DNA of 8,409 nucleotides from Acidimicrobiaceae bacterium (GCA_025463965.1 JAODBN010000340.1:1-8409); one strand, 5' to 3'. Numbered from the stretch's first letter, positions 1 through 7,399 are shown. The notes: generated by a model from the sequence alone, not told the origin. A program made the numbers and translations.

Positions 1-1
1 A

Positions 2-358
2 GTCCTGAGCGAGCTGAACCGCCGCGGAGTTGGAGCGCTCGTCGTGTCCACCGACGGGCGTCGCCTGGAGGGCATCGTCTCGGAGCGAGACGTCGTGCGC
101 GCGCTCGACCGCCTGGGGGCGGGGATCCTCGAAGAGCCCGTCCGCACCATCATGTCCAGCCCGGTGCAGACGACGACCCCATCCGAGACGGTCGACTCGC
201 TCGCCATCGTCATGACCGAGCGCCGGTTCCGTCACGTCCCCGTGCTCGAGGACGGCATCCTCGTCGGCATCGTGAGCATCGGCGACGTGGTGAAGTCCCG
301 CATGGGAGAGCTCGAGCAGGACCGCGAGGCCCTCGAGCGCTACATCTCCTCGCGCTGA
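2..358 (+). CDS. CBS domain protein, 3' part (5' end outside window)
   Basis: The reading frame is open from the window edge to TGA at 356-358, giving the last 118 residues of a protein whose start lies upstream. Residues 1-36 are the end of a first CBS domain, with the typical GALVV strand, the EGIVSERD turn and the VVRAL helix. Residues 48-101 are a complete second CBS domain, opening with the linker motif IMSSPV and ending in GIVSIGDVVKSR. A charged helix, ELEQDREALERYI, closes the protein. CBS pairs usually bind adenine nucleotides as energy or redox sensors; small stand-alone proteins of this type are about 140 residues, so only a short N-terminus is probably missing. The ligand and partner are unknown. 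The next gene, tmk, is convergent and 73 bases away, so the two are not co-transcribed. The ATG at 44 lies inside CBS1 and is not the true start. Confidence 0.9.
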   Translation, partial: VLSELNRRGVGALVVSTDGRRLEGIVSERDVVRALDRLGAGILEEPVRTIMSSPVQTTTPSETVDSLAIVMTERRFRHVPVLEDGILVGIVSIGDVVKSRMGELEQDREALERYISSR

Positions 359-431
359 GCCTCCGCTCCCGGCCACTTGCAGCATCGGGTCTGACCGTCC
401 GAACAGAGAAGTCCCCGAGAGGGTTCCCCCA

Positions 432-1073
432 TCATTCGTCGGCCAGCCGCTCGGACACCGCCCTCCACACCTCTTCCGCGACCGCCACCGGCGGCGCCTC
501 GACGGCGACGCACACCCAGTCGGGGCGACCTGCCGACAAGCTGCGATAGGCGTCCCGACAGGCCTGCAGGAAGTCGCGGTCGGCTTCGTAACGGTCCTCG
601 GCCGGGCGGTCGTCGGCGACCCGGGCCGCAAGGCGAGCGACTGCCTGCTCGACCGGCAGGTCGAGCCAGACGTTGAGCGCGGCGTTCGGCAGACCGAACA
701 CCCGGTGCTCGACCTCATGCAGCCACGAGAGCACGTGCGGGCGCTGGGCGGCCGGAGCGCGCGCCGACTGGTACGCGAGGTTCGAGGCGATCCAGCGGTC
801 GGCGACGACGAGGTCGGCCGACGAGAGCGCCGCCTCGACAACGTGACGGGCCTCGAAGCGATCGCCGGCGAACAACAGCCCGGCGAGGCGCGGGTCGGGG
901 TCACCGAGGCCCCCGGCGAGCAGCTCGCCGATCGCCGCGCCGAACAGTCCTGCTCCATAGCGGGGGAAGGACAGGACCTCGACCGAAAGGCCCTCGGCCA
1001 CGGCACGGTCTGCGAGGAGCGCCGTCTGGGTGTGCTTGCCGGCCCCGTCGATCCCTTCGATGGCGACCAGCAC
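432..1073 (-). CDS. tmk: Thymidylate kinase (dTMP kinase)
   Basis: This 213-residue cytoplasmic enzyme phosphorylates dTMP to dTDP with ATP, the step towards dTTP shared by the salvage and de novo routes. The P-loop GIDGAGKHTQ is at residues 7-16. The dTMP-site motif FPRYG is at 36-40 and the DR(Y/W)xASNxAY motif is at 92-101 as DRWIASNLAY. The lid region follows at about 140-160, with ADDRPAEDRYEADRDF. FPRYG, the DR-ASN block and overall length match Mycobacterium tuberculosis Tmk. I chose the GTG at 1071-1073 because it places the first strand (VLVAIEG) at the N-terminus and is preceded by a good Shine-Dalgarno, GGAAGGGG, at 1079-1086 on the minus strand. The frame stays open upstream to 1181, but that extension would run through the mug promoter and start. 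Oddities are His in place of the usual Ser/Arg after the P-loop Lys, and Trp for the DRY tyrosine. Confidence 0.93.
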   Translation of the reverse strand: MLVAIEGIDGAGKHTQTALLADRAVAEGLSVEVLSFPRYGAGLFGAAIGELLAGGLGDPDPRLAGLLFAGDRFEARHVVEAALSSADLVVADRWIASNLAYQSARAPAAQRPHVLSWLHEVEHRVFGLPNAALNVWLDLPVEQAVARLAARVADDRPAEDRYEADRDFLQACRDAYRSLSAGRPDWVCVAVEAPPVAVAEEVWRAVSERLADE

Positions 1074-1078
1074 TCCCA

Positions 1079-1086
1079 CCCCTTCC
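1079..1086 (-). promoter_or_regulatory. Ribosome binding site of tmk
   Basis: The minus strand reads GGAAGGGG followed by five bases and then GTG. This purine-rich site decides between the GTG at 1073 and longer in-frame starts further upstream, none of which would leave room for the divergent mug promoter. Confidence 0.6.
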
Positions 1087-1132
1087 CGCCGGGCGCAGAA
1101 TCCGGGCCGACTGCCGGGGCGCCTCGCTGAGA

Positions 1133-1156
1133 CTACCGAGGTAGCGTCCAGGCCCG
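1133..1156 (+). promoter_or_regulatory. Possible mug promoter -10 with small dyad
   Basis: A short inverted repeat, CTACC-GA-GGTAG, occupies 1133-1144. It overlaps TAGCGT (1142-1147), which fits the actinobacterial -10 pattern TANNNT and ends nine bases before the mug ATG. Transcription from it would give a nearly leaderless message, consistent with the weak Shine-Dalgarno. No clear -35 was seen. The motif is short and could occur by chance. Confidence 0.25.
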
Positions 1157-1711
1157 ATGGAGCGTCCCGACGCCGCGGCACTCGCGGCGGCAGCCGGCCG
1201 GCGCGTGCCCGATCTCGCCCGCCCCGGGCTGTCGGTCCTGTTCTGCGGGATCAACCCGGGCCTGTACTCGGCGGCGGTCGGCCACCACTTCGCCAGGCCG
1301 GGCAACCGGTTCTGGCGCGTCCTGCAGGCCTCTGGCTTCACCGAGGAGCTGCTCGGCCCCGAGAACGAACAGCAGCTCCTGACCCTCCGCCTCGGGATCA
1401 CCAACCTCGTCGAGCGCGCCAGCGCGACCGCCGCCGAGCTGTCGCGCGCGGAGCTGCGAGCAGGGGCCGCCCGCCTGGAGAAGACGGTCCGCCGGCTCGA
1501 GCCACGCGTCGTCGCGGTCCTCGGCATGTCGGCGTTCCGAGTCGGCTTCGAGCGGCCCCGCGCCGGGCTCGGTGAGCAGCCGGAGCGGCTCGCCGGTGCC
1601 CGGGTCTGGCTGCTGCCGAACCCGAGCGGGGCGCAGGCCGCCTACCAGCTCCCCGCGCTCGCCGAGGCCTTCGCGAGACTCCGGCGCGCCGCTGCGGTCG
1701 AGGTCGGCTGA
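1157..1711 (+). CDS. mug: G/U (G/T) mismatch-specific DNA glycosylase, Mug family
   Basis: This 184-residue protein belongs to family 2 of the uracil-DNA glycosylase superfamily, which removes uracil or thymine mispaired with guanine, and ethenocytosine, to begin base excision repair. The catalytic motif GINPG is at residues 31-35, with Asn33 matching Asn18 of E. coli Mug, followed by FARPGNRFW at 45-53. The second motif, NPSG, is at 155-158. Colinear matches to E. coli Mug include VLFCGINPGL, GNRFW, the G(I/V)T-LV segment at 80-85 and the LPNPSG block. The N-terminus is about 15 residues longer than in E. coli. After NPSG the wedge residues differ: E. coli has Leu-Ser-Arg, here Ala-Gln-Ala. 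The ATG at 1157 has only a weak AGG at about -7. It is divergent from tmk and convergent with the DUF4349 gene, whose stop lies 8 bases beyond its own. Confidence 0.93.
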   Translation: MERPDAAALAAAAGRRVPDLARPGLSVLFCGINPGLYSAAVGHHFARPGNRFWRVLQASGFTEELLGPENEQQLLTLRLGITNLVERASATAAELSRAELRAGAARLEKTVRRLEPRVVAVLGMSAFRVGFERPRAGLGEQPERLAGARVWLLPNPSGAQAAYQLPALAEAFARLRRAAAVEVG

Positions 1712-1719
1712 GCGACCGG

Positions 1720-2796
1720 TCAGGCGCGGCGGCGGCGCACGGCGCGCCAGGCGGCACGTCCAGGGAACCGCACCGCCAGAACGAGCGCCGCCGCGGCGAG
1801 CAGGGCGAAGAGAATCGGCCCGGAAGCGGCGACCAGTCCCCTCAGCGCGGCGAGGAAGCCCGAGACGGCGTCGTGCCAGGCGCGGCCAAAGCCGGAGGAG
1901 CCTCCCCGGTGCCTCGGGGCGGCCGGGACGACGAGCTTGATCGACAGGCTGGCGTCGCGCACCTCGCCGGAGAGGACTCGCTGCTGGCCCTGCAGCTGCT
2001 CGATCTGGCTCTGCACAACGGTGATCTCGTTCTCGACCGACAGCAGGCTCGAGACCGTCCCGGCCCGGGCCAGCAGCGCCTCGAGCCGGCTCAGCGCGTC
2101 CTTTTCGGCGGTCAGTCTGGCGCCGAGGTCGACGACCTGTCCGGTGACGTCGGCGTCGGACATCGAGAGCGACGAGACCGTGCCGAGTCGGCCCGCCGCT
2201 TTGGTCAGCGCGGAGAAACGCGCCTCGGGGACCTGGACGACCACGGTCCCGCCCCGGCCCGTCCCCTGCTCGCGCACTGCGGCGCTGGCCACCCGGCCGC
2301 CGAGCGAGGAGGCGAGCGACTCGATCCGGGCAAGCTCGCCGGCGAGGTGGCTGCCGCCCACGCGCAGCACCAAGGTGCCGGTGACCACGATGTCGCGTCC
2401 GGACGGCGCGGAGGCGCCCGGGGCCGCGCTCGGGCTCTTCGAGGCGACCCCGGAGTGGACGTTGCCGGCCAAGGGCTCGGCCGCACGCGCCCCGGAGGCG
2501 GCGACGCCGCTCGAGGCCCCGTTCACGATCGGCGGCGAGGAGGGCTGGGTGGCGAGCACGACGACGGCCACCAGGCTGGCGGCGAGGGCGCCGAGCACGC
2601 CGCCACCTGCCCACCACCAGTTTCGGCCAGGCGAGCTCGTTCGCCGCTCCGGCACCGAGCCTTGCTGCGAGCCGCCCGACGCGACGGCCTCGGTCCGAGC
2701 GGCGGCCTGGCGGATGGCCTCCGGACCACCGTCAGGAAGCGCGATCGACGCGGCCGCCTCGGCCAGCAGCTCGGCCAGCTCCTCGTCGCTGATCAC
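1720..2796 (-). CDS. DUF4349 membrane protein, putative partner of the ECF sigma factor
   Basis: This is a 358-residue protein with two membrane segments. Residues 1-58 are cytoplasmic, acidic at first (ISDEELAELLAEAA) and lacking cysteine. TM1 is at about 62-83. A low-complexity Ser/Ala/Pro/Gly stretch runs to about 132. Residues 134-291 look like a DUF4349 domain: strands DIVVTGTLVLRV and TVVVQVPEARF, then the AxL-coiled-coil region LGARLTAEKDALSRLEALLARA at about 224-245, VENEITVVQSQIEQLQGQ, and a closing strand ASLSIKLVV. TM2 is at about 322-343, followed by an Arg-rich tail ending in RRRRA. It begins with GTG overlapping the sigma stop as GTGA, so translation is very likely coupled. The short N-terminal cytoplasmic part ahead of TM1, beside an ECF sigma gene, suggests an anti-sigma role. 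No zinc-binding anti-sigma (ZAS) motif is present, so this remains inference. It is convergent with mug. Confidence 0.82.
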   Translation of the reverse strand: MISDEELAELLAEAAASIALPDGGPEAIRQAAARTEAVASGGSQQGSVPERRTSSPGRNWWWAGGGVLGALAASLVAVVVLATQPSSPPIVNGASSGVAASGARAAEPLAGNVHSGVASKSPSAAPGASAPSGRDIVVTGTLVLRVGGSHLAGELARIESLASSLGGRVASAAVREQGTGRGGTVVVQVPEARFSALTKAAGRLGTVSSLSMSDADVTGQVVDLGARLTAEKDALSRLEALLARAGTVSSLLSVENEITVVQSQIEQLQGQQRVLSGEVRDASLSIKLVVPAAPRHRGGSSGFGRAWHDAVSGFLAALRGLVAASGPILFALLAAAALVLAVRFPGRAAWRAVRRRRA

Positions 2797-3332
2797 GGCG
2801 CCACCTCCCCGTCGCGGGAGACGGCGACGAGGCGAGGCGAGGCGGCGAGCAAGCGGCGGGCCTCGAACAGGCGCGACTTCACCGTCCCGGGACGCCGGCG
2901 AATGGCGAGCGCGATCTCGCGCTCGGAAAGCCCGGCGTAGTAGCGCAGCACGACCGGGAGCCGGAGATGCTCGGGCAGCTCGCCCAGCGCCCGCTGGACG
3001 GCCTCGGCCCGCTCGAGGACCTCGGCGAGCTCGTCGGGTCCAGGGGCCTGCGAGACGGGCTCAGGGTCTCCTGGCTCTCGCCGGGCGCGGTGGCGCTGCT
3101 CGCCGCGGGCGCGTGAGTAGCAGGCGTTGACCACCACCCGGTACAGCCAGGGCCGAAAGGCGTCGCCGGACGGCATCGATGCCCGGAAGCGCCATAGCCG
3201 CAAGAACGCGTCCTGCACGGCATCGGCCGCCTCGACCCGGTCGCCGAGCACCAGGCACGCCGTCCGAAAGGCGGGCGCGTACCACTCCCCGAGCCACGCC
3301 TCGAGCTCCACCGCCCCCGTGTCGTCTCCCAC
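2793..3332 (-). CDS. ECF-family RNA polymerase sigma factor (sigma-70, group IV)
   Basis: With the chosen start this is a 179-residue sigma factor that directs RNA polymerase to a dedicated promoter set. Region 2 spans about residues 12-78, with the conserved AADAVQDAFLRLWR helix, then FRPWLYRVVVNACYSRAR. A variable linker rich in Glu, Pro and Arg follows. Region 4 spans about 115-165, with ALGELPEHLRLPVVLRYYAG and the helix-turn-helix LSEREIALAIRRRPGTVKSR. The frame is open to a GTG at 3371, but that codon lies inside an 11-bp inverted-repeat arm and has no ribosome site. The GTG at 3330-3332, just after the repeat, with GGTTGGA upstream, leaves a normal short N-terminus before region 2. Its stop overlaps the GTG of the DUF4349 gene, and ettA lies 51 bases upstream on the same strand. 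The signal it answers is not visible. Confidence 0.88.
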   Translation of the reverse strand: MGDDTGAVELEAWLGEWYAPAFRTACLVLGDRVEAADAVQDAFLRLWRFRASMPSGDAFRPWLYRVVVNACYSRARGEQRHRARREPGDPEPVSQAPGPDELAEVLERAEAVQRALGELPEHLRLPVVLRYYAGLSEREIALAIRRRPGTVKSRLFEARRLLAASPRLVAVSRDGEVAP

Positions 3333-3343
3333 GGCTGTTCCAA

Positions 3344-3375
3344 CCCCGTGGCGACGCGAAAGGTTCGCCACGGGG
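3344..3375 (-). repeat. 11-bp perfect inverted repeat between ettA and the sigma gene
   Basis: CCCCGTGGCGA at 3344-3354 is the exact reverse complement of TCGCCACGGGG at 3365-3375, with a 10-base centre. As RNA from the minus strand it would form an 11-bp GC-rich hairpin 8 bases after the ettA stop. It is followed by TTGG rather than a run of U, so it is not a clean intrinsic terminator. An alternative short stem, GCGAA-CCT-TTCGC, shares bases with the left arm. It could attenuate read-through from ettA into the sigma gene, stabilise the ettA 3' end, or be a protein-binding palindrome. Confidence 0.6.
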
Positions 3376-3383
3376 TCCGCGGA

Positions 3384-5063
<1,680 letters not shown>

Positions 5064-5125
5064 GCACACCAGTGTGGCCCAGTCGGACCTGGGGTATCAC
5101 CCGCCCCGAACACCACCTCGACCAC

Positions 5126-5131
5126 AGGAGG
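5126..5131 (+). promoter_or_regulatory. Ribosome binding site of the ChaB-like gene
   Basis: A perfect AGGAGG sits six bases before the ATG at 5138. It fixes this start against in-frame codons further upstream, which would run back towards the divergent ettA start. Confidence 0.85.
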
Positions 5132-5137
5132 TCCGGG

Positions 5138-5554
5138 ATGCCATCGAGGGCGAGAAAAGAGCTTCCCTCAACGATCGAGCGGTCCCCGGCCAAGGCCCAG
5201 CGGACCTACGCCGAGACGCTCGAGTCGGCCGAGAAGGAGTACTCCGGCGACGAGGCCCGCGCCCACCGAGTGGCCTACAGCGCCCTCAAGCACTCCTTCG
5301 AGAAGGTTGGCGACCACTGGGAGCCGAAAGATGGGCGCGGCCCGAGCGACGCCCAGGCCGCCAGGGGCGGAACGGCGGCCCGGGACCGGCCGAGGTCGAC
5401 GAACGAAGGCGTGAACGCCAATGCATCCAAGGCGCACTTGCTGGAGGTGGCCAAGCGCCTCGATGTGCGCGGTCGCTCCAGCATGACCAAGGACGAGCTC
5501 GTCGAGGCGATCGAGAAGGCCAACCGGCGCGCCACGGCCCAGGCCCGCCGCTAG
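5138..5554 (+). CDS. ChaB family protein with C-terminal Rho_N/SAP-like domain
   Basis: This is a 138-residue basic, soluble protein. Residues 1-64 match the ChaB family: the opening MPSRARKELPSTI, the helix AQRTYAETLESAEKEY, the AHRVAYSALKHSFEKVGDHW block, and the lysine after WEP. Residues 65-93 are a Gly/Ala/Arg-rich linker. Residues 96-132 (ASKAHLLEVAKRLDVRGRSS, then MTKDELVEAIEKA) resemble the Rho-termination-factor N-terminal or SAP fold, a small helical nucleic-acid-binding module. E. coli ChaB was named as a regulator of the ChaA cation antiporter, but no chaA is visible here, so that role should not be transferred. The C-terminal module points to DNA or RNA binding; this is inference. 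The start is fixed by a perfect AGGAGG. Its TAG stop overlaps the GTG of the downstream membrane gene. Confidence 0.88.
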   Translation: MPSRARKELPSTIERSPAKAQRTYAETLESAEKEYSGDEARAHRVAYSALKHSFEKVGDHWEPKDGRGPSDAQAARGGTAARDRPRSTNEGVNANASKAHLLEVAKRLDVRGRSSMTKDELVEAIEKANRRATAQARR

Positions 5555-6039
5555 TGCCCGCGGCGGACGCCGGGGAGCGACGCCCGCCTGATCCGCGGCC
5601 TCTCGGGGGCTACGGGGCCTTGACGGCCACCTACGCCGCGCTGGCAGGGGGAGCAGTCATGGCGCTGCGGGGGCGCCGAGATCGGGTGCGTGCACTCTCT
5701 CCGATGGATCTTTTGATCTACGGCCTCGCCACCGAGCACCTCAGCCGGCTCGTCACGAAGGACTCCGTGACCTCGGTGCTCCGGCGGCCCTTCACCTCGT
5801 TCGAGAAGGCGACCGGCGAGGGCGAGGTGAAAGAGGAGGTGATTGGCACCGGCCTGCGTCACGCCGTGGGTGAGCTCGTGACCTGCCCGTTTTGCATCGC
5901 CCATTGGGTCGCGAGTGCCCTCGTCGTCGGTCGGGTCGCCGCGCCGAGGTTCACCACCGCGGCAGTGTCGGCCTTCGCCGTCGCCCGTCTAAGCGACCAC
6001 CTCCAGCTGCTCTACGGGATCTCACAAGGCCGCCAGTAG
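5554..6039 (+). CDS. DUF1360 family membrane protein
   Basis: This 161-residue protein matches the DUF1360 family, of unknown function. Visible marks are the N-terminal PLGGYGALTATYAALAGGAV hydrophobic segment (about 16-37), the LIYGLATEHLSRLVTKDSVT block (54-73), LRRPFTSFE, then GLRHAVGELVTCPFCIAHWV (100-119), with the family's paired cysteines here at Cys111 and Cys114. A hydrophobic C-terminal part (118-154) probably forms further membrane segments. The GTG at 5554-5556 overlaps the upstream TAG (TAGTG), so it is probably translated by reinitiation from the ChaB-like gene; it has no strong ribosome site of its own. The ATG at 5659 is a possible alternative, but it would cut off the PLGGYGAL segment, which is typical of actinobacterial members. 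The CPxC pair could bind metal or be redox active; neither is shown. Confidence 0.85.
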   Translation: MPAADAGERRPPDPRPLGGYGALTATYAALAGGAVMALRGRRDRVRALSPMDLLIYGLATEHLSRLVTKDSVTSVLRRPFTSFEKATGEGEVKEEVIGTGLRHAVGELVTCPFCIAHWVASALVVGRVAAPRFTTAAVSAFAVARLSDHLQLLYGISQGRQ

Positions 6040-6111
6040 GGCCGGCACGACGACTCGACCCGCGCACGGCCCCGGTCGGGCGCCGCAAGCGGCAACCCGG
6101 CTTCCCACGAC

Positions 6112-6165
6112 AACGGCGCCAGCCCGCCCCCGCATGCGGGGGAGGGTTGGCGCCGTTTCGCTTTT
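6112..6165 (+). terminator. Strong intrinsic terminator after the ChaB/DUF1360 operon
   Basis: Arms AACGGCGCCA (6112-6121) and TGGCGCCGTT (6148-6157) pair perfectly over 10 bp. Inside them come a G-T and three C-G pairs, one G-A mismatch, and five C-G pairs around the loop GCATGC (6132-6137). The tail TTTCGCTTTT at 6156-6165 gives a U-rich end on the plus strand. The hairpin lies between convergent operons, 72 bases after the DUF1360 stop and just past the ahpD stop. On the minus strand the following bases are GTTGTCG, so it should act mainly on the plus-strand operon, though the stem could also hinder read-through from ahpD. Confidence 0.85.
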
Positions 6166-6171
6166 GGAGCC

Positions 6172-6720
6172 CTAGGCCGAGGCCAGTTGCGCCTCTGCCT
6201 CGAGGGTGACGGCAACGGCGTGGACCACCGAGGCGAGGCGGATCGCCTCGTGGATCTGCTCGCGCGGCACGCCCTGTTCGCGAAGGGTGCGCTCGTGGGC
6301 GACGAGGCACGCCCCGCAACCGTTGATGGCGCTCACGGCCAGGCACCACAGCTCGAAGTCGGCCGCGTCCACCCCGCCGTGAGTGCCGATCACCTGCATG
6401 CGCAGGCGGGCGGGGATCTCGTCGTAGCCCGTGATCCCGCCGTCGGCGAGCAGGTGCTTGGTGCGGTAGTAGATGTTGTTCATCCCCATCACCGCGGCAG
6501 CCGCCTTGGCGGCGTCGACCGCCTCGGGAGAGAGGTGCTGGCGGGCTTCCTCCTCGAGCTCACGGAGGGTGAACGGGTCGCGAGCGGCGATGGCGGTGGC
6601 GAGGACGGCGCCCCATCGGCGCTGGTCCGGAAGGGCCGAGAGCCCGATCGTCGAGTCGAGATTGAGCCGGAGGTCCTTCGCGTAGGCCGGGAGCGCCTCC
6701 TTGAGCGCGGCGATGCCCAT
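6172..6720 (-). CDS. ahpD: Alkyl hydroperoxide reductase AhpD (alkylhydroperoxidase)
   Basis: This 182-residue cytoplasmic protein has the CxxC active site INGCGACLVAHE, with Cys135, Cys138 and His142. In M. tuberculosis, AhpD reduces AhpC, taking electrons from DlaT and Lpd, and has weak peroxidase activity itself. The N-terminus LKEALPAYAKDLRLNL, AAVMGMNNIYYR at 75-86 and FELWCLAVSAINGC at 122-135 match the mycobacterial protein closely. Glu123 corresponds to the proton-relay Glu118 of M. tuberculosis. Between the cysteines this protein has Gly-Ala where M. tuberculosis has Ser-His. The ATG at 6718-6720 was chosen because MGIAALKEALP lines up with the family start and overlaps the ahpC stop as TGATG, showing translational coupling. 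The frame is open further upstream, but that part lies inside ahpC. Confidence 0.95.
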   Translation of the reverse strand: MGIAALKEALPAYAKDLRLNLDSTIGLSALPDQRRWGAVLATAIAARDPFTLRELEEEARQHLSPEAVDAAKAAAAVMGMNNIYYRTKHLLADGGITGYDEIPARLRMQVIGTHGGVDAADFELWCLAVSAINGCGACLVAHERTLREQGVPREQIHEAIRLASVVHAVAVTLEAEAQLASA

Positions 6721-7304
6721 CAGGCTGCTGACTCGTTGAGCAGGGCACCGGCATCGAGCGTTGCTGCGCCCTTGCGCCAGTTGCATGCGCAGAGCTCGTC
6801 GGTCTGCAGCGCGTCGAGAACCCGGAGGACCTCGTCGACGTTGCGCCCGACCGAGCCGGCGGTGACCATCACGAACTGGATGATCCCGTCCGGGTCGACG
6901 ATGAACGTCGCCCGGTCAGCCACGCCGTCGGCGTTAAGGACGCCGGTCGCGCTGACGAGCTCGCGCTTGAGGTCGGACAGCATCGGGAACGGGATCGTCT
7001 TCAGGTCCTCGTGCTGGCGGCGCCAGGCGTGGTGGACGAACTCGTTGTCCACCGAGGCTCCGAGCACCTGGGTGTCACGGTCCGCGAACTCGCCGTTGAG
7101 CCTCCCGAACTCTGCGATCTCGGTCGGGCAGATGAAGGTGAAGTCCTTCGGCCAGAAGAAGACGACCTTCCACTTGCCGGGGTAAGAAGCCGAGTCGACG
7201 GTGCCGAAGTAGTCCTCGGGCGAGCTCGCCTGGACGGCAGAAAGGTCGCCGCCGACGAGGGCCGTGAGAGAGAAGTCGGGGAAACGGTCGCCAATACCGA
7301 GCAT
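6720..7304 (-). CDS. ahpC: Peroxiredoxin AhpC (alkyl hydroperoxide reductase C)
   Basis: This 194-residue thiol peroxidase reduces hydrogen peroxide, organic peroxides and, in mycobacteria, peroxynitrite. The peroxidatic Cys59 lies in KDFTFICPTEIAEF. The C-terminal motif DELCACNWRKG carries Cys172 and Cys174, the pair that forms the three-cysteine system of M. tuberculosis AhpC. Long colinear matches include GKWKVVFFWPKDFTF, FPMLSDLKREL, GVLNADGVADRATFIVDP and AGSVGRNVDEVLRVLDALQ, so orthology with the mycobacterial gene is clear. The ATG at 7302-7304 is preceded by AGGAGG (7311-7316 on the minus strand, six-base gap). It leads the ahpC-ahpD operon, with a TGATG overlap to ahpD, and is transcribed away from oxyR across a shared control region. 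Confidence 0.97.
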   Translation of the reverse strand: MLGIGDRFPDFSLTALVGGDLSAVQASSPEDYFGTVDSASYPGKWKVVFFWPKDFTFICPTEIAEFGRLNGEFADRDTQVLGASVDNEFVHHAWRRQHEDLKTIPFPMLSDLKRELVSATGVLNADGVADRATFIVDPDGIIQFVMVTAGSVGRNVDEVLRVLDALQTDELCACNWRKGAATLDAGALLNESAA

Positions 7305-7310
7305 CTGGGG

Positions 7311-7317
7311 CCTCCTT
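7311..7317 (-). promoter_or_regulatory. Ribosome binding site of ahpC
   Basis: The minus strand reads AAGGAGG, six bases before the ahpC ATG at 7304. It is a near-perfect Shine-Dalgarno, in contrast to oxyR across the intergenic region, which has none. Confidence 0.85.
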
Positions 7318-7347
7318 GAGGGGTTGTCGGAGCAATCGTGGCGGAGC

Positions 7348-7391
7348 TATGCCGATCATGCAAAGAAGCACATCTCGCATATGCCGATAGA
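7348..7391. promoter_or_regulatory. Putative OxyR operator in the oxyR-ahpC control region
   Basis: The nine-base sequence TATGCCGAT occurs twice in the same orientation, at 7348-7356 and 7380-7388, 32 bases apart, close to three turns of the helix. The second copy extends to GCCGATAGA (7383-7391), which matches 7 of 9 bases of the right arm of the published mycobacterial OxyR site (gccGATAAg). Its left arm, CATCTCGCA (7371-7379), matches 5 of 9, and T7375 and A7387 give the LysR pattern T-N11-A. The first copy has a poor left arm. This lies between divergent oxyR and ahpC, the place where mycobacterial OxyR binds. Binding itself is inferred. Confidence 0.5.
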
Positions 7392-7393
7392 GT
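7388..7393 (+). promoter_or_regulatory. Candidate -10 element of a leaderless oxyR promoter
   Basis: TAGAGT fits the actinobacterial -10 pattern TANNNT and ends six bases before the oxyR ATG at 7400, the spacing expected when transcription begins at the start codon. No Shine-Dalgarno is present before oxyR. The element overlaps the putative OxyR half-site, which would allow direct self-repression. No convincing -35 was seen. Confidence 0.4.
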
Positions 7394-7399
7394 CTCGTT

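Noticed and set aside
359..431. Possible terminator between the CBS gene and tmk (CCC-GAGA-GGG at about 405-423).
   Set aside because: Only about three stable pairs and no T-run on either strand. Nothing else was seen in these 73 bases.
1133..2617. A 494-codon open frame on the minus strand across mug and the DUF4349 gene.
   Set aside because: The translation is Arg-rich low-complexity sequence; both underlying genes have clear family matches in other frames.
2793..3371. Longer sigma factor form starting at the GTG at 3371.
   Set aside because: That GTG is within an inverted-repeat arm, lacks a ribosome site, and the extra 13 residues show no family similarity. It cannot be fully excluded.
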